Shown: piece after piece, positions 17,394 through 25,105 of the stretch | How positions within the stretch are numbered: position 1 is the first letter of the stretch | Layout of the letters: each line of letters opens with the position of its first letter | Assembly (NCBI RefSeq): GCF_021412585.1 | Contig: NZ_JAKCMI010000019.1 | Location: 79,840-143,839, forward strand | DNA from: Halomonas alkalisoli | Lineage (GTDB): Bacteria; Pseudomonadota; Gammaproteobacteria; Pseudomonadales; Halomonadaceae | DNA length: 64,000 nucleotides | Direction: 5' to 3' | Notes under the pieces: model-generated | Databases searched by the model: none | What the model was told of the DNA's origin: nothing | What the model saw: the letters and a program-made list of their open reading frames with translations, nothing else | Program-made: the position numbers and the translations under genes

Positions 17394-18053
17394 CTATGAA
17401 CCTCCTTGCTTGATGATTCGATAGGCGCAGCGTCGTGCCCCCTCCAGCACGTGCTCGACACGCTCGACGCTGACGTCCGGGCCCAGCACGGCGCGAAACA
17501 CCTGCAGTTCGGAGTGGCAGAAGGCCGGGCAGGTGCGGGCGGCGCTGCAGATCGGGCAGTGATTCTCGACCAGCAGCAGGCTGCCGTCCGCGTCTTCCTG
17601 CCATTCGGCCATATAGCCTTCACGGCTGCGGATCTCGGCCAGGCGCGCGACCCGTGCCGCCAGGGTCCCGGCATCCGCCAGCTCGCGGCGATAGTGGGCC
17701 AGGGTCTCGGCGCCACGCGCCTCCACCAGCCGGTCCAGCGCCGCTTCGCCCAGGGTGTCGCGCACGCTGACGATCAGCTTGGAGGCGAGCTCGGCGTGGG
17801 TGTCGGGAAAGCGGCCGTGGCCGGCCTCGGTGAGTCGCCACTCGATGGCGGGGCGACCGACGCCACCCGGTCGCGCACGCTGGGCCACCAGCCCCCGGAC
17901 AGCGAGCTTGCTCAGCTGTTGGCGGGCGTTCTCGCCGGTGGTGCCGAGCATATCGCCGAGTTCGGCTGCGGAGTGCGGCCCGCGGGACTTCAGCAGGCGC
18001 AGCAGTCGCTCCGCGGCGGTATCAGCCGGTTTTTCATCAGGGTCGCTTGACAT
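17394..18053 (-). CDS. SufR-like winged-helix regulator with a cysteine cluster
   Basis: A 219-residue regulator of the COG2345/SufR type. The N-terminal winged helix (ERLLRLLKSRGPHSAAELGD, then MLGTTGENARQQLSKL) binds DNA. The C-terminus carries ENHCPICSAARTCPAFCHSE and later RRCAYRI, matching the Cys pattern that binds an Fe-S cluster in cyanobacterial SufR. The ATG at 18053 (MSSDPDE) is chosen over an upstream in-frame start that would overlap the sodB leader. It is divergent from sodB with a ~110-bp shared gap, so it may couple Fe-S status to superoxide defence. That target is an inference; no suf genes are in the window. Confidence 0.75.
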   Translation of the reverse strand: MSSDPDEKPADTAAERLLRLLKSRGPHSAAELGDMLGTTGENARQQLSKLAVRGLVAQRARPGGVGRPAIEWRLTEAGHGRFPDTHAELASKLIVSVRDTLGEAALDRLVEARGAETLAHYRRELADAGTLAARVARLAEIRSREGYMAEWQEDADGSLLLVENHCPICSAARTCPAFCHSELQVFRAVLGPDVSVERVEHVLEGARRCAYRIIKQGGS

Positions 18054-18163
18054 GGTGCCCGTTGGAATTAATCTAGTGTATGCTTGGAAAATACCGACGA
18101 GGCGGCCAGGAGGCAAGTCCGGATCGCCTCGATTCCCACCGTGAAAGCAAGGAGCAAGACCCG

Positions 18164-18742
18164 ATGGCATTTGAATTGCCCGCACTGCCCTACGAAAAGA
18201 ACGCGCTCGAGCCGCACATCTCCGCCGAGACCCTCGAATACCATTACGGCAAGCACCACCAGGCCTATGTCACCAAGCTCAACGAGCTGGTCGAAGGCAC
18301 CGACAACGCCAGCAAGTCGCTGGAAGAGATCATCAAGAGCGCGTCAGGCGGCCTGTTCAACCAGGCGGCTCAGGTGTGGAACCACACCTTCTACTGGCAC
18401 TGCCTGTCGCCCAACGGTGGCGGCGAGCCCAGCGGTGCGCTGGCCGAGGCGATCAATGCCAAGTTCGGCTCCTTCGACAAGTTCAAGGAGACCTTCAACG
18501 CCAACGCCGTGGCCAACTTCGGCTCCGGCTGGACCTGGCTGGTCAAGACCGACGATGGCGGCGTGGATATCGTCAATACCAGCAACGCCGATACCCCCAT
18601 CGCCCATGGCCAGACCCCGGTACTGACCATCGATGTGTGGGAGCACGCCTACTACATCGACTACCGCAACGCCCGTCCCAAGTACCTGGACAGCGTGTGG
18701 AACCTGATCAACTGGGATTTCGTCGCCCAGAACTTCAGCTGA
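18164..18742 (+). CDS. sodB: Iron superoxide dismutase
   Basis: Cytoplasmic Fe-SOD (192 residues) that dismutates superoxide. Metal ligands are His27 (LEYHYGKHH), a His in WNHTFYW, and Asp and His in [19 protein letters not shown] and the short chain fit the iron rather than the manganese type. The ATG at 18164 has AAGGAG about 10 nt upstream and gives the standard [10 protein letters not shown] start. It is monocistronic, with a strong terminator 40 bp after the stop, and divergent from the SufR-like regulator. Confidence 0.95.
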   Translation: MAFELPALPYEKNALEPHISAETLEYHYGKHHQAYVTKLNELVEGTDNASKSLEEIIKSASGGLFNQAAQVWNHTFYWHCLSPNGGGEPSGALAEAINAKFGSFDKFKETFNANAVANFGSGWTWLVKTDDGGVDIVNTSNADTPIAHGQTPVLTIDVWEHAYYIDYRNARPKYLDSVWNLINWDFVAQNFS

Positions 18743-18781
18743 TACCGGGCGCCATCACGGCGCCATGAGAAGCTGACAAGG

Positions 18782-18807
18782 GCCCTGCCGCATGCGGCAG
18801 GGCTTTT
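18782..18807 (+). terminator. Rho-independent terminator of sodB
   Basis: A perfect 10-bp stem (GCCCTGCCGC with GCGGCAGGGC) and an AT loop are followed by TTTTGTGTTTT. Confidence 0.92.
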
Positions 18808-18928
18808 GTGTTTTGGTGGAATCCTTTCGATTTAATTGTCTTTCTTGGGCGAAATGTTGCGCTTTTATACGATTATTTGGCGCAATAGAATGGCGGTCAT
18901 TGATCGTCATCGTTTCAGGAGAACCGCC

Positions 18929-19537
18929 ATGACCACCCGTGCACTCGTCGTCACTTCTTCCATCCTCGGCGCTCAGGGCCAGTCCATTGCCCTGGCCGAT
19001 CACTTCACCACACGCAGCAATGAGCGGGACACCATCGAGGTTACCCGCCGCGACCTGGTGGCCGATGAGCTGCCGCACCTTGGTGTCGCCGAGCTTTCCA
19101 GCTGGCAGGTGCCGGCGGCGGAGCGCACGCCCGAGCAGCGTACCCTGGCCGAGCGCTCCGATGGGCTGATCGACGAGCTGAAGGCGCACGACGTCCTGGT
19201 GCTGGCGGTGCCCCTGTACAACATGGGCATTCCCTCCCAGCTCAAGGCCTGGTTCGACCGGGTGTTGCGTGCCGGTGAAACCTTCCGCTACACCGACAAG
19301 GGGCCCCAGGGCCTGGTGGAGGGCAAGCGTGCCGTTATCCTGGCGGCCCGCGGCGGGCAGTACGCCGGCACCGAGATGGACAGCCAGACGCCGCATCTCA
19401 AGGGCATGCTGGGCCTGATCGGCATCACCGACGTGACGGTGGTGTTCGCCGAGGGGCTGGCCATGGGGGAGGGGCATCGCGATGCCTCGCTCAAGGAGGC
19501 CAGGCAGGCCATCGACGGGCTGGTGGCCGCTCTCTGA
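18929..19537 (+). CDS. azoR: FMN-dependent NADH-azoreductase
   Basis: Flavodoxin-fold quinone/azo reductase (202 residues) that uses NADH and FMN for two-electron reduction of quinones and azo compounds. The N-terminal VVTSSILGAQGQSIALADHF binds FMN phosphate, and VPLYNMGIPSQLKAWFDRV is the family signature; AARGGQY follows. The ATG at 18929 has an AGGAG 5-6 nt upstream; an in-frame start 93 bp earlier would include promoter sequence. It is monocistronic, followed by tandem repeats and a strong hairpin. A role in thiol or quinone stress is known for the family. Confidence 0.9.
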   Translation: MTTRALVVTSSILGAQGQSIALADHFTTRSNERDTIEVTRRDLVADELPHLGVAELSSWQVPAAERTPEQRTLAERSDGLIDELKAHDVLVLAVPLYNMGIPSQLKAWFDRVLRAGETFRYTDKGPQGLVEGKRAVILAARGGQYAGTEMDSQTPHLKGMLGLIGITDVTVVFAEGLAMGEGHRDASLKEARQAIDGLVAAL

Positions 19538-19590
19538 GCCATTCAGCCAATGCCGACAGAGACCGGTCAAGGAGTATGTCGGCACCGTCC

Positions 19591-19659
19591 GTCGAAGAAA
19601 TAGTCTGTCGAAATAGCCCGGTGAAATAGTCCGGTGAAATAGTCCGGCGAAATAGCACA
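19591..19659. repeat. Tandem 13-bp repeats after azoR
   Basis: About four to five copies of a 13-14-bp unit; the two central copies (19621-19633 and 19634-19646) are identical, GTGAAATAGTCCG. Flanking copies vary (GTCGAAATAGCCCG, GCGAAATAGCACA). The array abuts the hairpin at 19659-19687. Copy number may vary between strains. Confidence 0.85.
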
Positions 19660-19687
19660 GCGGGGGCGGCCATGGGCCGCCCCCGCT
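19659..19687. terminator. Strong hairpin between convergent azoR and YdjM-like genes
   Basis: A perfect 13-bp GC-rich stem (AGCGGGGGCGGCC with its complement) has an ATG loop. It lacks a clear T-run but is placed to stop both convergent transcripts. Confidence 0.6.
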
Positions 19688-19722
19688 GCGTCGTGCCAGG
19701 CCCTCTTGTCGCTAGGCGCCGC

Positions 19723-20790
19723 TCAGCATGACTCCGGTGTGTCGACCACCCAGCGGTCGGCGACGAAATGGCTGGTACAGAGCGGAGGTTCGGGGCTGAA
19801 GATGCGCGAGGCCAACTGCCCCAGGACGTCGAGGTCGGCGCGGACATCGGCCGGGAGCAGCTCTGTCGGGGCCGCCGGCCGCCAGTCGCCGTCCTCGCGG
19901 ACCGCCAGGGTGAAGCTGAAGGCATGAAAGCCCGGAAAGCCGAGGCGCAGGTCGGTGGCCACCAGGGTCTCTTCACCCTCAAGGTCGCGGACCTCGTATC
20001 GCAGGAAGGGGCCGGCGAACCAGTCGAGCCGCTCACCCCGCTCGAGCGCCAGCGCGGTGGGCTCAAGCTCGGCGCCGCGTTCGAAGGTCTCGAAGGCAGG
20101 CGGCCTGTCACCGTCGAAGAGGCTCATCAGGGCTTCGTGATGCTGCGCCTCGTCGATGAGGGTCACGCGCCATAGCAGGGTATTGAAGGGGGTGGGCTGT
20201 ACCAGGCGCGGCGTGTCCTGCAGCCCCTGTTCGGCCAGCACCGGCTCGAGGCGGTGCTCCACCAGCACCTTGGCACCCATGGCGAACAGCAGGTAGGCGC
20301 TGGAGAGCGCCAGTCCCCAGGCAGGGCCGCGCCGGCCGTTGCCGGTGACCAGCGCCACGCCGATTCCTGCCAGCAGCGTCAGGGTGTAGAGCGGATCGAT
20401 GATGAAGACTACCGGCCAGGCACTGGGCCGCAGGTCCATCGGCCACCATAGCTGTGTGCCGTAGGTGGTCAGGGCATCGAGCAGCGGGTGGGTGACCAGG
20501 CAGAGGACGAAGAAGGCCCACCAGTGGCGCAAGGCAATATCACGGGCCGGGGCGAAACGGTCGGCCATGAGTGCCAGCAGCGTGCCAAGCCCGGTGAGCA
20601 TGAACAGCGAGTGGGTGAAGCCGCGGTGCTCGGTGTAGTTTGCCACCGCATCGCCGTAGTCGATGAAGACGTCAAAATCCGGGAGGGTGCCCAGGACTGC
20701 ACCGATCACCACCGCCTTGCGGCCCAGTCGGCGGCCGAGAACGGCGCCCCCCACCGCCGCACCCAGTGCCGCCTGAGTCAGGGTATCCAA
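19723..20790 (-). CDS. Membrane-bound metal-dependent hydrolase, YdjM/DUF457 family
   Basis: A 355-residue inner-membrane protein. Family motifs are the N-terminal MDTLTQAALGAAVGGAVLG, the acidic PDFDVFID, the metal-binding HRGFTHSLF and a second His/Asp group in THPLLDALTTYG. Four or so transmembrane helices occupy the first ~190 residues. The last ~150 residues form a soluble domain ending DTPESC that is longer than in short YdjM proteins. The family is linked to metal-dependent hydrolysis and in some bacteria to DNA-damage-induced regulons; the substrate is unknown. It faces azoR. Confidence 0.82.
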   Translation of the reverse strand: MDTLTQAALGAAVGGAVLGRRLGRKAVVIGAVLGTLPDFDVFIDYGDAVANYTEHRGFTHSLFMLTGLGTLLALMADRFAPARDIALRHWWAFFVLCLVTHPLLDALTTYGTQLWWPMDLRPSAWPVVFIIDPLYTLTLLAGIGVALVTGNGRRGPAWGLALSSAYLLFAMGAKVLVEHRLEPVLAEQGLQDTPRLVQPTPFNTLLWRVTLIDEAQHHEALMSLFDGDRPPAFETFERGAELEPTALALERGERLDWFAGPFLRYEVRDLEGEETLVATDLRLGFPGFHAFSFTLAVREDGDWRPAAPTELLPADVRADLDVLGQLASRIFSPEPPLCTSHFVADRWVVDTPESC

Positions 20791-20839
20791 AGGTGCTCTC
20801 TCCTTCTTCTTGTCTCGCGCCGGGCCTGCCCGAAAACGG

Positions 20840-21376
20840 CTAGGTTGACAGCCAGGCGGGGCTGGCAGTGAGTATACGGGCGTGGACCGGGCAGTCGTCG
20901 CGATGGGCGCCGGGCAGGTAGCCGGTACTCATCAGGAACTCGCCGACGATCTCGGGCCCGGTGAAGCGGAAGGTCTTGCGAAACAGCTTGACCCAGTCGG
21001 CATGGGGCAGTGGGTGGTGGTGGTCCAGCCAGGCCTTGAAGCTGCCGTGCTCCCGACGGAGCGACTGCACGACCCCGGCATTGTGTATGACCGCATCCAC
21101 CTTGAGGCGGTTGCGGATGATGCCGGCATTGCTCAGTAGCCGCTGCCGGTCATCCTCCGCATAGTCGGCGATCCGGTCGATGTGAAAGTCCTCGAAGGCG
21201 AGGCGAAAGGCATCGCGCTTCTTCAATACCGTCAGCCAGGAGAGCCCCGCCTGGTTGATTTCCAGCACCAGCCGCTCGAAAAGCACCTGGTCGTCATCGA
21301 CCGGGAAACCATATTCCGCGTCGTGGTAGGGGCCGTGAAACGGGTGACCCGGTGCCAGATCACAATAATGCGACAT
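20840..21376 (-). CDS. tag: DNA-3-methyladenine glycosylase I
   Basis: Base-excision repair enzyme (178 residues) that removes 3-methyladenine. By alignment with the E. coli enzyme the zinc ligands are Cys5, His18, His158 and Cys162 (HRDDC). Glu39 is in the binding pocket with the QAGLSW motif next to it. The ATG at 21376 gives MSHYCDLAPGHPF, placing Cys5 correctly; the long in-frame extension upstream reads across the neighbouring divergent gene and is rejected. It lies 50 bp from the YdjM-like gene, possibly a shared transcript. Confidence 0.9.
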   Translation of the reverse strand: MSHYCDLAPGHPFHGPYHDAEYGFPVDDDQVLFERLVLEINQAGLSWLTVLKKRDAFRLAFEDFHIDRIADYAEDDRQRLLSNAGIIRNRLKVDAVIHNAGVVQSLRREHGSFKAWLDHHHPLPHADWVKLFRKTFRFTGPEIVGEFLMSTGYLPGAHRDDCPVHARILTASPAWLST

Positions 21377-21467
21377 TTCGCCGTCTCCATTGTCTTTGCT
21401 ATTGGCAAGCCGCCATGGGCTTGTCACGATTCCATTATCCGGCGTCAACGCTTCAGGAGTCCCTAGC

Positions 21468-21962
21468 ATGAAAACCCTAACGGCAAACCGCAAGACGAAA
21501 AAGGCGGCGGCATTATCCCTGCTGATCGGAGGCGCCTTGGCCCTGTACCTGGCCCTGACTCCTGGTACCAGCACCCAGGCGGGTCCGGTGGTCGAGATGT
21601 ACCAGGATCCCAACTGTGGTTGCTGTACCGACTGGGCCGACCACCTCAAGGAAGCGGGCTTCGAGGTGCGTCAGCACAAGACCCGCGACATGCGCTCGGT
21701 GAAGGTGGAGCATGGCGTCACACCGGAACTCTCCTCCTGCCACACGGCGCTGGTCGAGGGCTACGTGATCGAAGGCCACGTGCCCGCCGCCGATATCCAT
21801 CGCCTTCTCGAGGAGAAGCCCGACGTGGTGGGGCTGACGGTGCCGGGCATGCCCCACGGTTCTCCTGGCATGGAAACCGGTCGCTACGACGATTACGCCG
21901 TGCTGACCTGGCGTCACGAGGACCGGACACCGGCTGTCTTCAACGAGTACACTCATGATTAG
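21468..21962 (+). CDS. DUF411 metal-binding protein
   Basis: A 164-residue exported or membrane-anchored protein. A basic N-terminus and hydrophobic helix (AAALSLLIGGALALYLAL) precede the DUF411 domain with YQDPNCGCCTDWADHLKEAG, whose CGCC motif suits copper binding, then SCHTALVEGYVIEGHVP and the GLTVPGMPHGSPGME stretch. Relatives are often found next to copper resistance genes; none are here. A CAGGAG site precedes the ATG at 21468. Its TAG stop is the first contact point of a 143-bp class repeat. Confidence 0.87.
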   Translation: MKTLTANRKTKKAAALSLLIGGALALYLALTPGTSTQAGPVVEMYQDPNCGCCTDWADHLKEAGFEVRQHKTRDMRSVKVEHGVTPELSSCHTALVEGYVIEGHVPAADIHRLLEEKPDVVGLTVPGMPHGSPGMETGRYDDYAVLTWRHEDRTPAVFNEYTHD

Positions 21963-22105
21963 GAAAACACTGCACAACTGTCTGCGCGAGCGAATCGCTG
22001 CGTTGCGCGGTGCTCGGAATCCTCACATATACCCCATATGCTCCGGTTCCTGTGCTCCGTGCGCCTTGCGATTCATCTCGCTCGACGACTTGTTCAGCGT
22101 TTCCC
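21962..22105 (+). repeat. 143-bp class palindromic element, subtype A, copy 1
   Basis: A 144-bp element whose first G is the last base of the DUF411 TAG stop. Terminal inverted repeats read GGAAAACACTGCACAA at the left and (complement of the right end) GGGAAACGCTGAACAA. On the complement strand the core is CCGGAG-CATAT-GGGGT-ATATG-TGAGG, a hairpin framed by conserved bases. It is over 90% identical to the copy at 60952-61095. No ORF lies inside. Confidence 0.9.
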
Positions 22106-22144
22106 GGGCTGTTCGCCTGAAGAGATGAAAGACAAGGAGGGCTT

Positions 22145-22585
22145 ATGCAATTTCTGCACACCATGGTGCGCGTCAGCGACCTGGATGCGTCGCTGCGCTT
22201 CTACTGCGACCTGCTCGGACTGAAGGAGGTGCGCCGCAAGGAGAACGAGAAGGGGCGCTTCACCCTGGTATTTCTGGCAGCGCCGGAGGACGAGGCGCGC
22301 TCGGCCGAGCTCAAGGCTCCCGAGCTGGAGCTGACCTGGAACTGGGATCCCGAGGAGTACACCGGTGGGCGCAACTTCGGCCACCTGGCCTACCGGGTCG
22401 ATGATATCTATGCCCTGTGCGAGCGGCTTCAGGAGAATGGAGTGACCATCAATCGGCCACCCCGGGACGGCCATATGGCCTTCGTGCGCAGTCCTGACGG
22501 CATCTCCATCGAGCTGCTGCAGAGGGGCGAGGCGCTGCCGCCCAGCGAGCCCTGGGTATCCATGGAAAACACCGGCACCTGGTAA
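22145..22585 (+). CDS. gloA: Lactoylglutathione lyase (glyoxalase I)
   Basis: Converts the hemithioacetal of methylglyoxal and glutathione to S-lactoylglutathione. It has 146 residues. Metal ligands by family spacing are His5 (FLHTMVRV), Glu62 (LELTWN), His80 (FGHLAYRV) and Glu123 (SIELLQ). The GNxGHxA-type segment reads NFGHLA. An AAGGAGG lies 5 nt before the ATG. Two 143-bp class repeats border it: one ends 39 bp upstream and one begins at its stop codon. Confidence 0.93.
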   Translation: MQFLHTMVRVSDLDASLRFYCDLLGLKEVRRKENEKGRFTLVFLAAPEDEARSAELKAPELELTWNWDPEEYTGGRNFGHLAYRVDDIYALCERLQENGVTINRPPRDGHMAFVRSPDGISIELLQRGEALPPSEPWVSMENTGTW

Positions 22586-22727
22586 GAGGGTGTCTACAAA
22601 CTACTGCGCTAGGCCATGCGGCGTTGAAATCAGCCTCAAAATGCTCATTTACAACCCCGTAAACTCCGCTTTTTCGGCTGATTTCGCCTTGCCTGGCCGT
22701 CGCTCGTGACATTTGTAAACACCCTCT
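22585..22727 (-). repeat. 143-bp class palindromic element, subtype B, copy 1
   Basis: A 143-bp element starting at the last base of the gloA TAA stop. Terminal inverted repeats are AGAGGGTGTCTACAAA and, read from the other end, AGAGGGTGTTTACAAA. On the complement strand an inner stem pairs GAAATCAGCC with GGCTGATTTC, and the apical hairpin is GCGGAG-TTTAC-GGGGTT-GTAAA-TGAGC. It shares the middle with the copy at 48425-48567, but the terminal repeats differ. Confidence 0.9.
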
Positions 22728-22753
22728 AAGAAATGATTAAGGATGCACCAATA

Positions 22754-23215
22754 ATGAAACGGAATTACCTGGGCCGTAGCCTGCTGATGGGCCTGCTGGC
22801 GCTGACGCTGGCGGCCTGCAGCAGCAAACCCTCCGATGTCGACAGGCGCGCCGTGGAATCATCGGGGGGCAAGCTGGATGGGCCGGTGGTGGGGCAGCGC
22901 TGGAACCTGCTGCTGGTCGGCACCGATGAACGCCTCTCGATGCCCACCACGCCCCATTTCGTGATTGCGCCCGACGGCCGCGTCAGCGGGCATGACGGCT
23001 GCAACGCGATCAATGGCAGGGTGCAGCTGGATGACGGCAATCGCATCCAGTTCCGCGAGCTGGCCAGCACGAAAATGGGCTGCCCGCAGCTCGACGATGC
23101 CCGTCGCGTCACCACCATGATGGAAACGGCCTACCGCTACCTCATCGATCACGACCGGCTGGTGTTCTTCGGCCCGGATCAGCGGGTACTAGGAGGCTGG
23201 CGCAAAGCGAATTGA
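22754..23215 (+). CDS. META-domain (HslJ-type) lipoprotein
   Basis: A 153-residue lipoprotein with a type II signal peptide (MKRNYLGRSLLMGLLALTLAAC/SS). The META/HslJ domain is recognised by RWNLLLVG, SGHDGCNAINGRVQ and STKMGCPQLDD, plus a C-terminal hydrophobic strand pattern. HslJ relatives are heat-shock or novobiocin-resistance envelope proteins of unclear mechanism. The ATG at 22754 is preferred because an AAGGATG precedes it and the signal peptide then has a normal n-region; 22733 is in frame too. A palindromic terminator follows. Confidence 0.85.
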   Translation: MKRNYLGRSLLMGLLALTLAACSSKPSDVDRRAVESSGGKLDGPVVGQRWNLLLVGTDERLSMPTTPHFVIAPDGRVSGHDGCNAINGRVQLDDGNRIQFRELASTKMGCPQLDDARRVTTMMETAYRYLIDHDRLVFFGPDQRVLGGWRKAN

Positions 23216-23223
23216 AGCAAGCA

Positions 23224-23249
23224 AAAAGCGCGGCCATGGCCGCGCTTTT
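23224..23249. terminator. Bidirectional terminator
   Basis: A 26-bp perfect palindrome with A4 on one side and T4 on the other (core GCGCGGCCATGGCCGCGC) lies just after the META lipoprotein stop. It can terminate in both directions. Confidence 0.88.
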
Positions 23250-23266
23250 CAACATCCGAAGAAATA

Positions 23267-23408
23267 GGGAAAGACCGATTGCCGTAATGAGCGAAGATAG
23301 GCTGGCTGCCGCCGGAACGGAGCATCCGGAGTTGACTGGCGGCTCAATGAGGAATGCGAGTACCGCCGGCAGCCAGGATATCTAGCGCAATAGGCAAGCG
23401 ACTTTCCC
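23267..23408 (+). repeat. 143-bp class palindromic element, subtype C, copy 1
   Basis: A 142-bp element whose last base is the final base of the TAG stop of the convergent PAP2 gene. Terminal inverted repeats are GGGAAAGACCGATTGCC and, from the other end, GGGAAAGTCGCTTGCC. The inner stem pairs CTGGCTGCCG with CGGCAGCCAG. The apical hairpin is CCGGAG-TTGA-CTGGCGGC-TCAA-TGAGG. The middle matches the copy at 43489-43632. Confidence 0.9.
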
Positions 23409-24142
23409 TAACGGCCCGGCAAGGCGTTACGTACCCGAATCATCCCGGCGGTAAGGGCTCGCGACAGCGCCGGTGCCAGCGGCGTGAGCAGGATCCAGGG
23501 GGCGACGACCAGGTTGATGGCGATGGCCGCGAAGTAGACGTCGCTGAACCAGTGGGCGCCGCTGAGGATGCGCGGCGCGCTGAGGAGCACGGCGAACAGG
23601 GCGCTGACCAGCATCACCTTGAGCCCCGCAAAGCGCCACATGAAGGCGGTGAACAGCACCAGGTTCACGCCGTGGTCGCCGGGGAAGCTGCTGCTGGAGC
23701 TGTCCTTGGTCGAGAAGTCGACCATCTCGGTGATCAGGTTGACGTTCTCGTACACCAGGGTAGGGCTGGGATGGGTGTAGGGCACCACCATGCGAACTCC
23801 CTGGGCGATGAAAACCGCCGAGAGCAGCATGGTGACGCCGATGCCGCCCCAGCGCAGCATGCGGTGATGCGGGTCGGGATCGCGACCGATGGCCCAGAGA
23901 TAGATCGCCAGCAGGATCATGAGGCTTGCGACGTCGAACAGGCGATTGTTGGTGGCCGCCACGAACAGCACCCAGGCTTCGTTCTCTTCGCCGAGCCAGG
24001 CGTTGGTGGCGAAGAAGACGGCATCATCGATCTCCGTCCAGAACATCAGCCCAGGCGACATCCAGGTCCACACCAGGATGGCACCCAGGAGATTGAAGAG
24101 CAGAATGCGTCCAGGCGCAAAGTTGGTTTCAGTCTGAGACAT
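23408..24142 (-). CDS. PAP2-family membrane phosphatase
   Basis: A 244-residue inner-membrane protein with about six hydrophobic segments. PAP2 signature elements are SFPGDHGVN and RILSGAHWFSDVYFA; the first KX6RP motif is not obvious, though GVRMVVPYTH lies in the right area. Some PAP2 proteins act on lipid pyrophosphates or lipid A, but the substrate here is open. The start is either ATG 24142 (MSQTETN) or GTG 24154; neither has a strong ribosome-binding site. Its stop codon touches the subtype C repeat. Confidence 0.8.
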   Translation of the reverse strand: MSQTETNFAPGRILLFNLLGAILVWTWMSPGLMFWTEIDDAVFFATNAWLGEENEAWVLFVAATNNRLFDVASLMILLAIYLWAIGRDPDPHHRMLRWGGIGVTMLLSAVFIAQGVRMVVPYTHPSPTLVYENVNLITEMVDFSTKDSSSSSFPGDHGVNLVLFTAFMWRFAGLKVMLVSALFAVLLSAPRILSGAHWFSDVYFAAIAINLVVAPWILLTPLAPALSRALTAGMIRVRNALPGR

Positions 24143-24262
24143 GGGCGTCGGCACGCGTTGTGGAAGTGTGAGCCCATTCTAGGCGAAACGCCTATAGCAG
24201 AACAGCGTTCCCTAATGGTGGTGTCAATTGGCCGGCCCCTGCTCTTGTGCCCGTTCCCTGCG

Positions 24263-24291
24263 CCAGGCAGTCGGTTTGGCCGACTGCCTGG
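24263..24291 (-). terminator. Hairpin after bdhA
   Basis: A perfect 12-bp stem (CCAGGCAGTCGG with its complement) has a 5-nt loop and lies 10 bp beyond the bdhA stop. No T-run follows; it is a probable end of the TRAP/bdhA transcript. Confidence 0.55.
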
Positions 24292-24301
24292 TGAGTTCGC
24301 G

Positions 24302-25084
24302 CTACTGCATATACCAGCCGTGGCTGGCCACGATCGACTGGCCCGTGAGCGCCGCCGTGGGGAAGGCGGCGAGGTGAAGTGCCACCTCGGCGATATCGTC
24401 CAGGGTGGTGAACTCCCTGTCCACGGTGTCCTTGAGCATCACGTCGCGTATCACCGCTTCCTCGGAGATTCCCAGTGCGGCGGCCTGCTCGGGAATCTGC
24501 TTGTCGACCAGCGGCGTACGCACGAAGCCGGGGCAGATGACATTGGTGCGCACCCGGTGTGCCGCGCCCTCCTTGGCCACCGTGCGGCATAGCCCGAGCA
24601 GGGCATGCTTGGCTGCCACATAGGGCGCCTTGAGCGGTGAGGCGAGCTTGCTGTGCACCGAGCCCATGTAAAGCAGGCAGCCACCGCTTTGCTGTTGGTA
24701 CATCTGGCGCAGGGCCGCACTCGTCAGCAGGAAGGCGCCGTCCAGATGCACCGAGACGACCTTGCGCCAGTCGGCGAAGCTGAGGGTATGCAGCGGCTCG
24801 ATATGCTGAATTCCGGCATTGGCGATGGCGATGTCCAGGCGCCCCCATTCCTGAACGACCCTCGTGACACCGGCCTCCACGGCCGCCTCGTCGGTCACAT
24901 CCATCGCCACGGCCATGGCTTTGCCACCCTGCTCGCGGATGGCGCGTACCACGGCTTCGGCAGCGTCGAGGTTGAGGTCGGCAATCGCGACCCGGGCACC
25001 CTCACGGGCGTACCGTTCGGCGATGGCGCGCCCGATACCCCCGGCGGCGCCGGTAATCAGGGCTGTGCGGTCAGTCAGTTGCAT
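24302..25084 (-). CDS. bdhA: 3-hydroxybutyrate dehydrogenase
   Basis: NAD-dependent short-chain dehydrogenase (260 residues) that oxidises D-3-hydroxybutyrate to acetoacetate. The Rossmann motif is [21 protein letters not shown] is the NAG motif, and the catalytic Ser and YxxxK are in MGSVHS and [13 protein letters not shown]. The [15 protein letters not shown] end and the [15 protein letters not shown] segment are typical of bacterial BdhA. It lies 21 bp after dctM, last gene of the TRAP operon, which suggests the transporter brings in 3-hydroxybutyrate or a related acid. Confidence 0.88.
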   Translation of the reverse strand: MQLTDRTALITGAAGGIGRAIAERYAREGARVAIADLNLDAAEAVVRAIREQGGKAMAVAMDVTDEAAVEAGVTRVVQEWGRLDIAIANAGIQHIEPLHTLSFADWRKVVSVHLDGAFLLTSAALRQMYQQQSGGCLLYMGSVHSKLASPLKAPYVAAKHALLGLCRTVAKEGAAHRVRTNVICPGFVRTPLVDKQIPEQAAALGISEEAVIRDVMLKDTVDREFTTLDDIAEVALHLAAFPTAALTGQSIVASHGWYMQ

Positions 25085-25105
25085 GAGCGTATCTCCGATT
25101 GTGGG

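Noticed and set aside
21962..23408. 143-bp elements as integron attC sites
   Set aside because: They follow stop codons and fold like attC sites, but the RYYYAAC and GTTRRRY core sites are missing at their ends, orientations are mixed, and no integron integrase is in the window.
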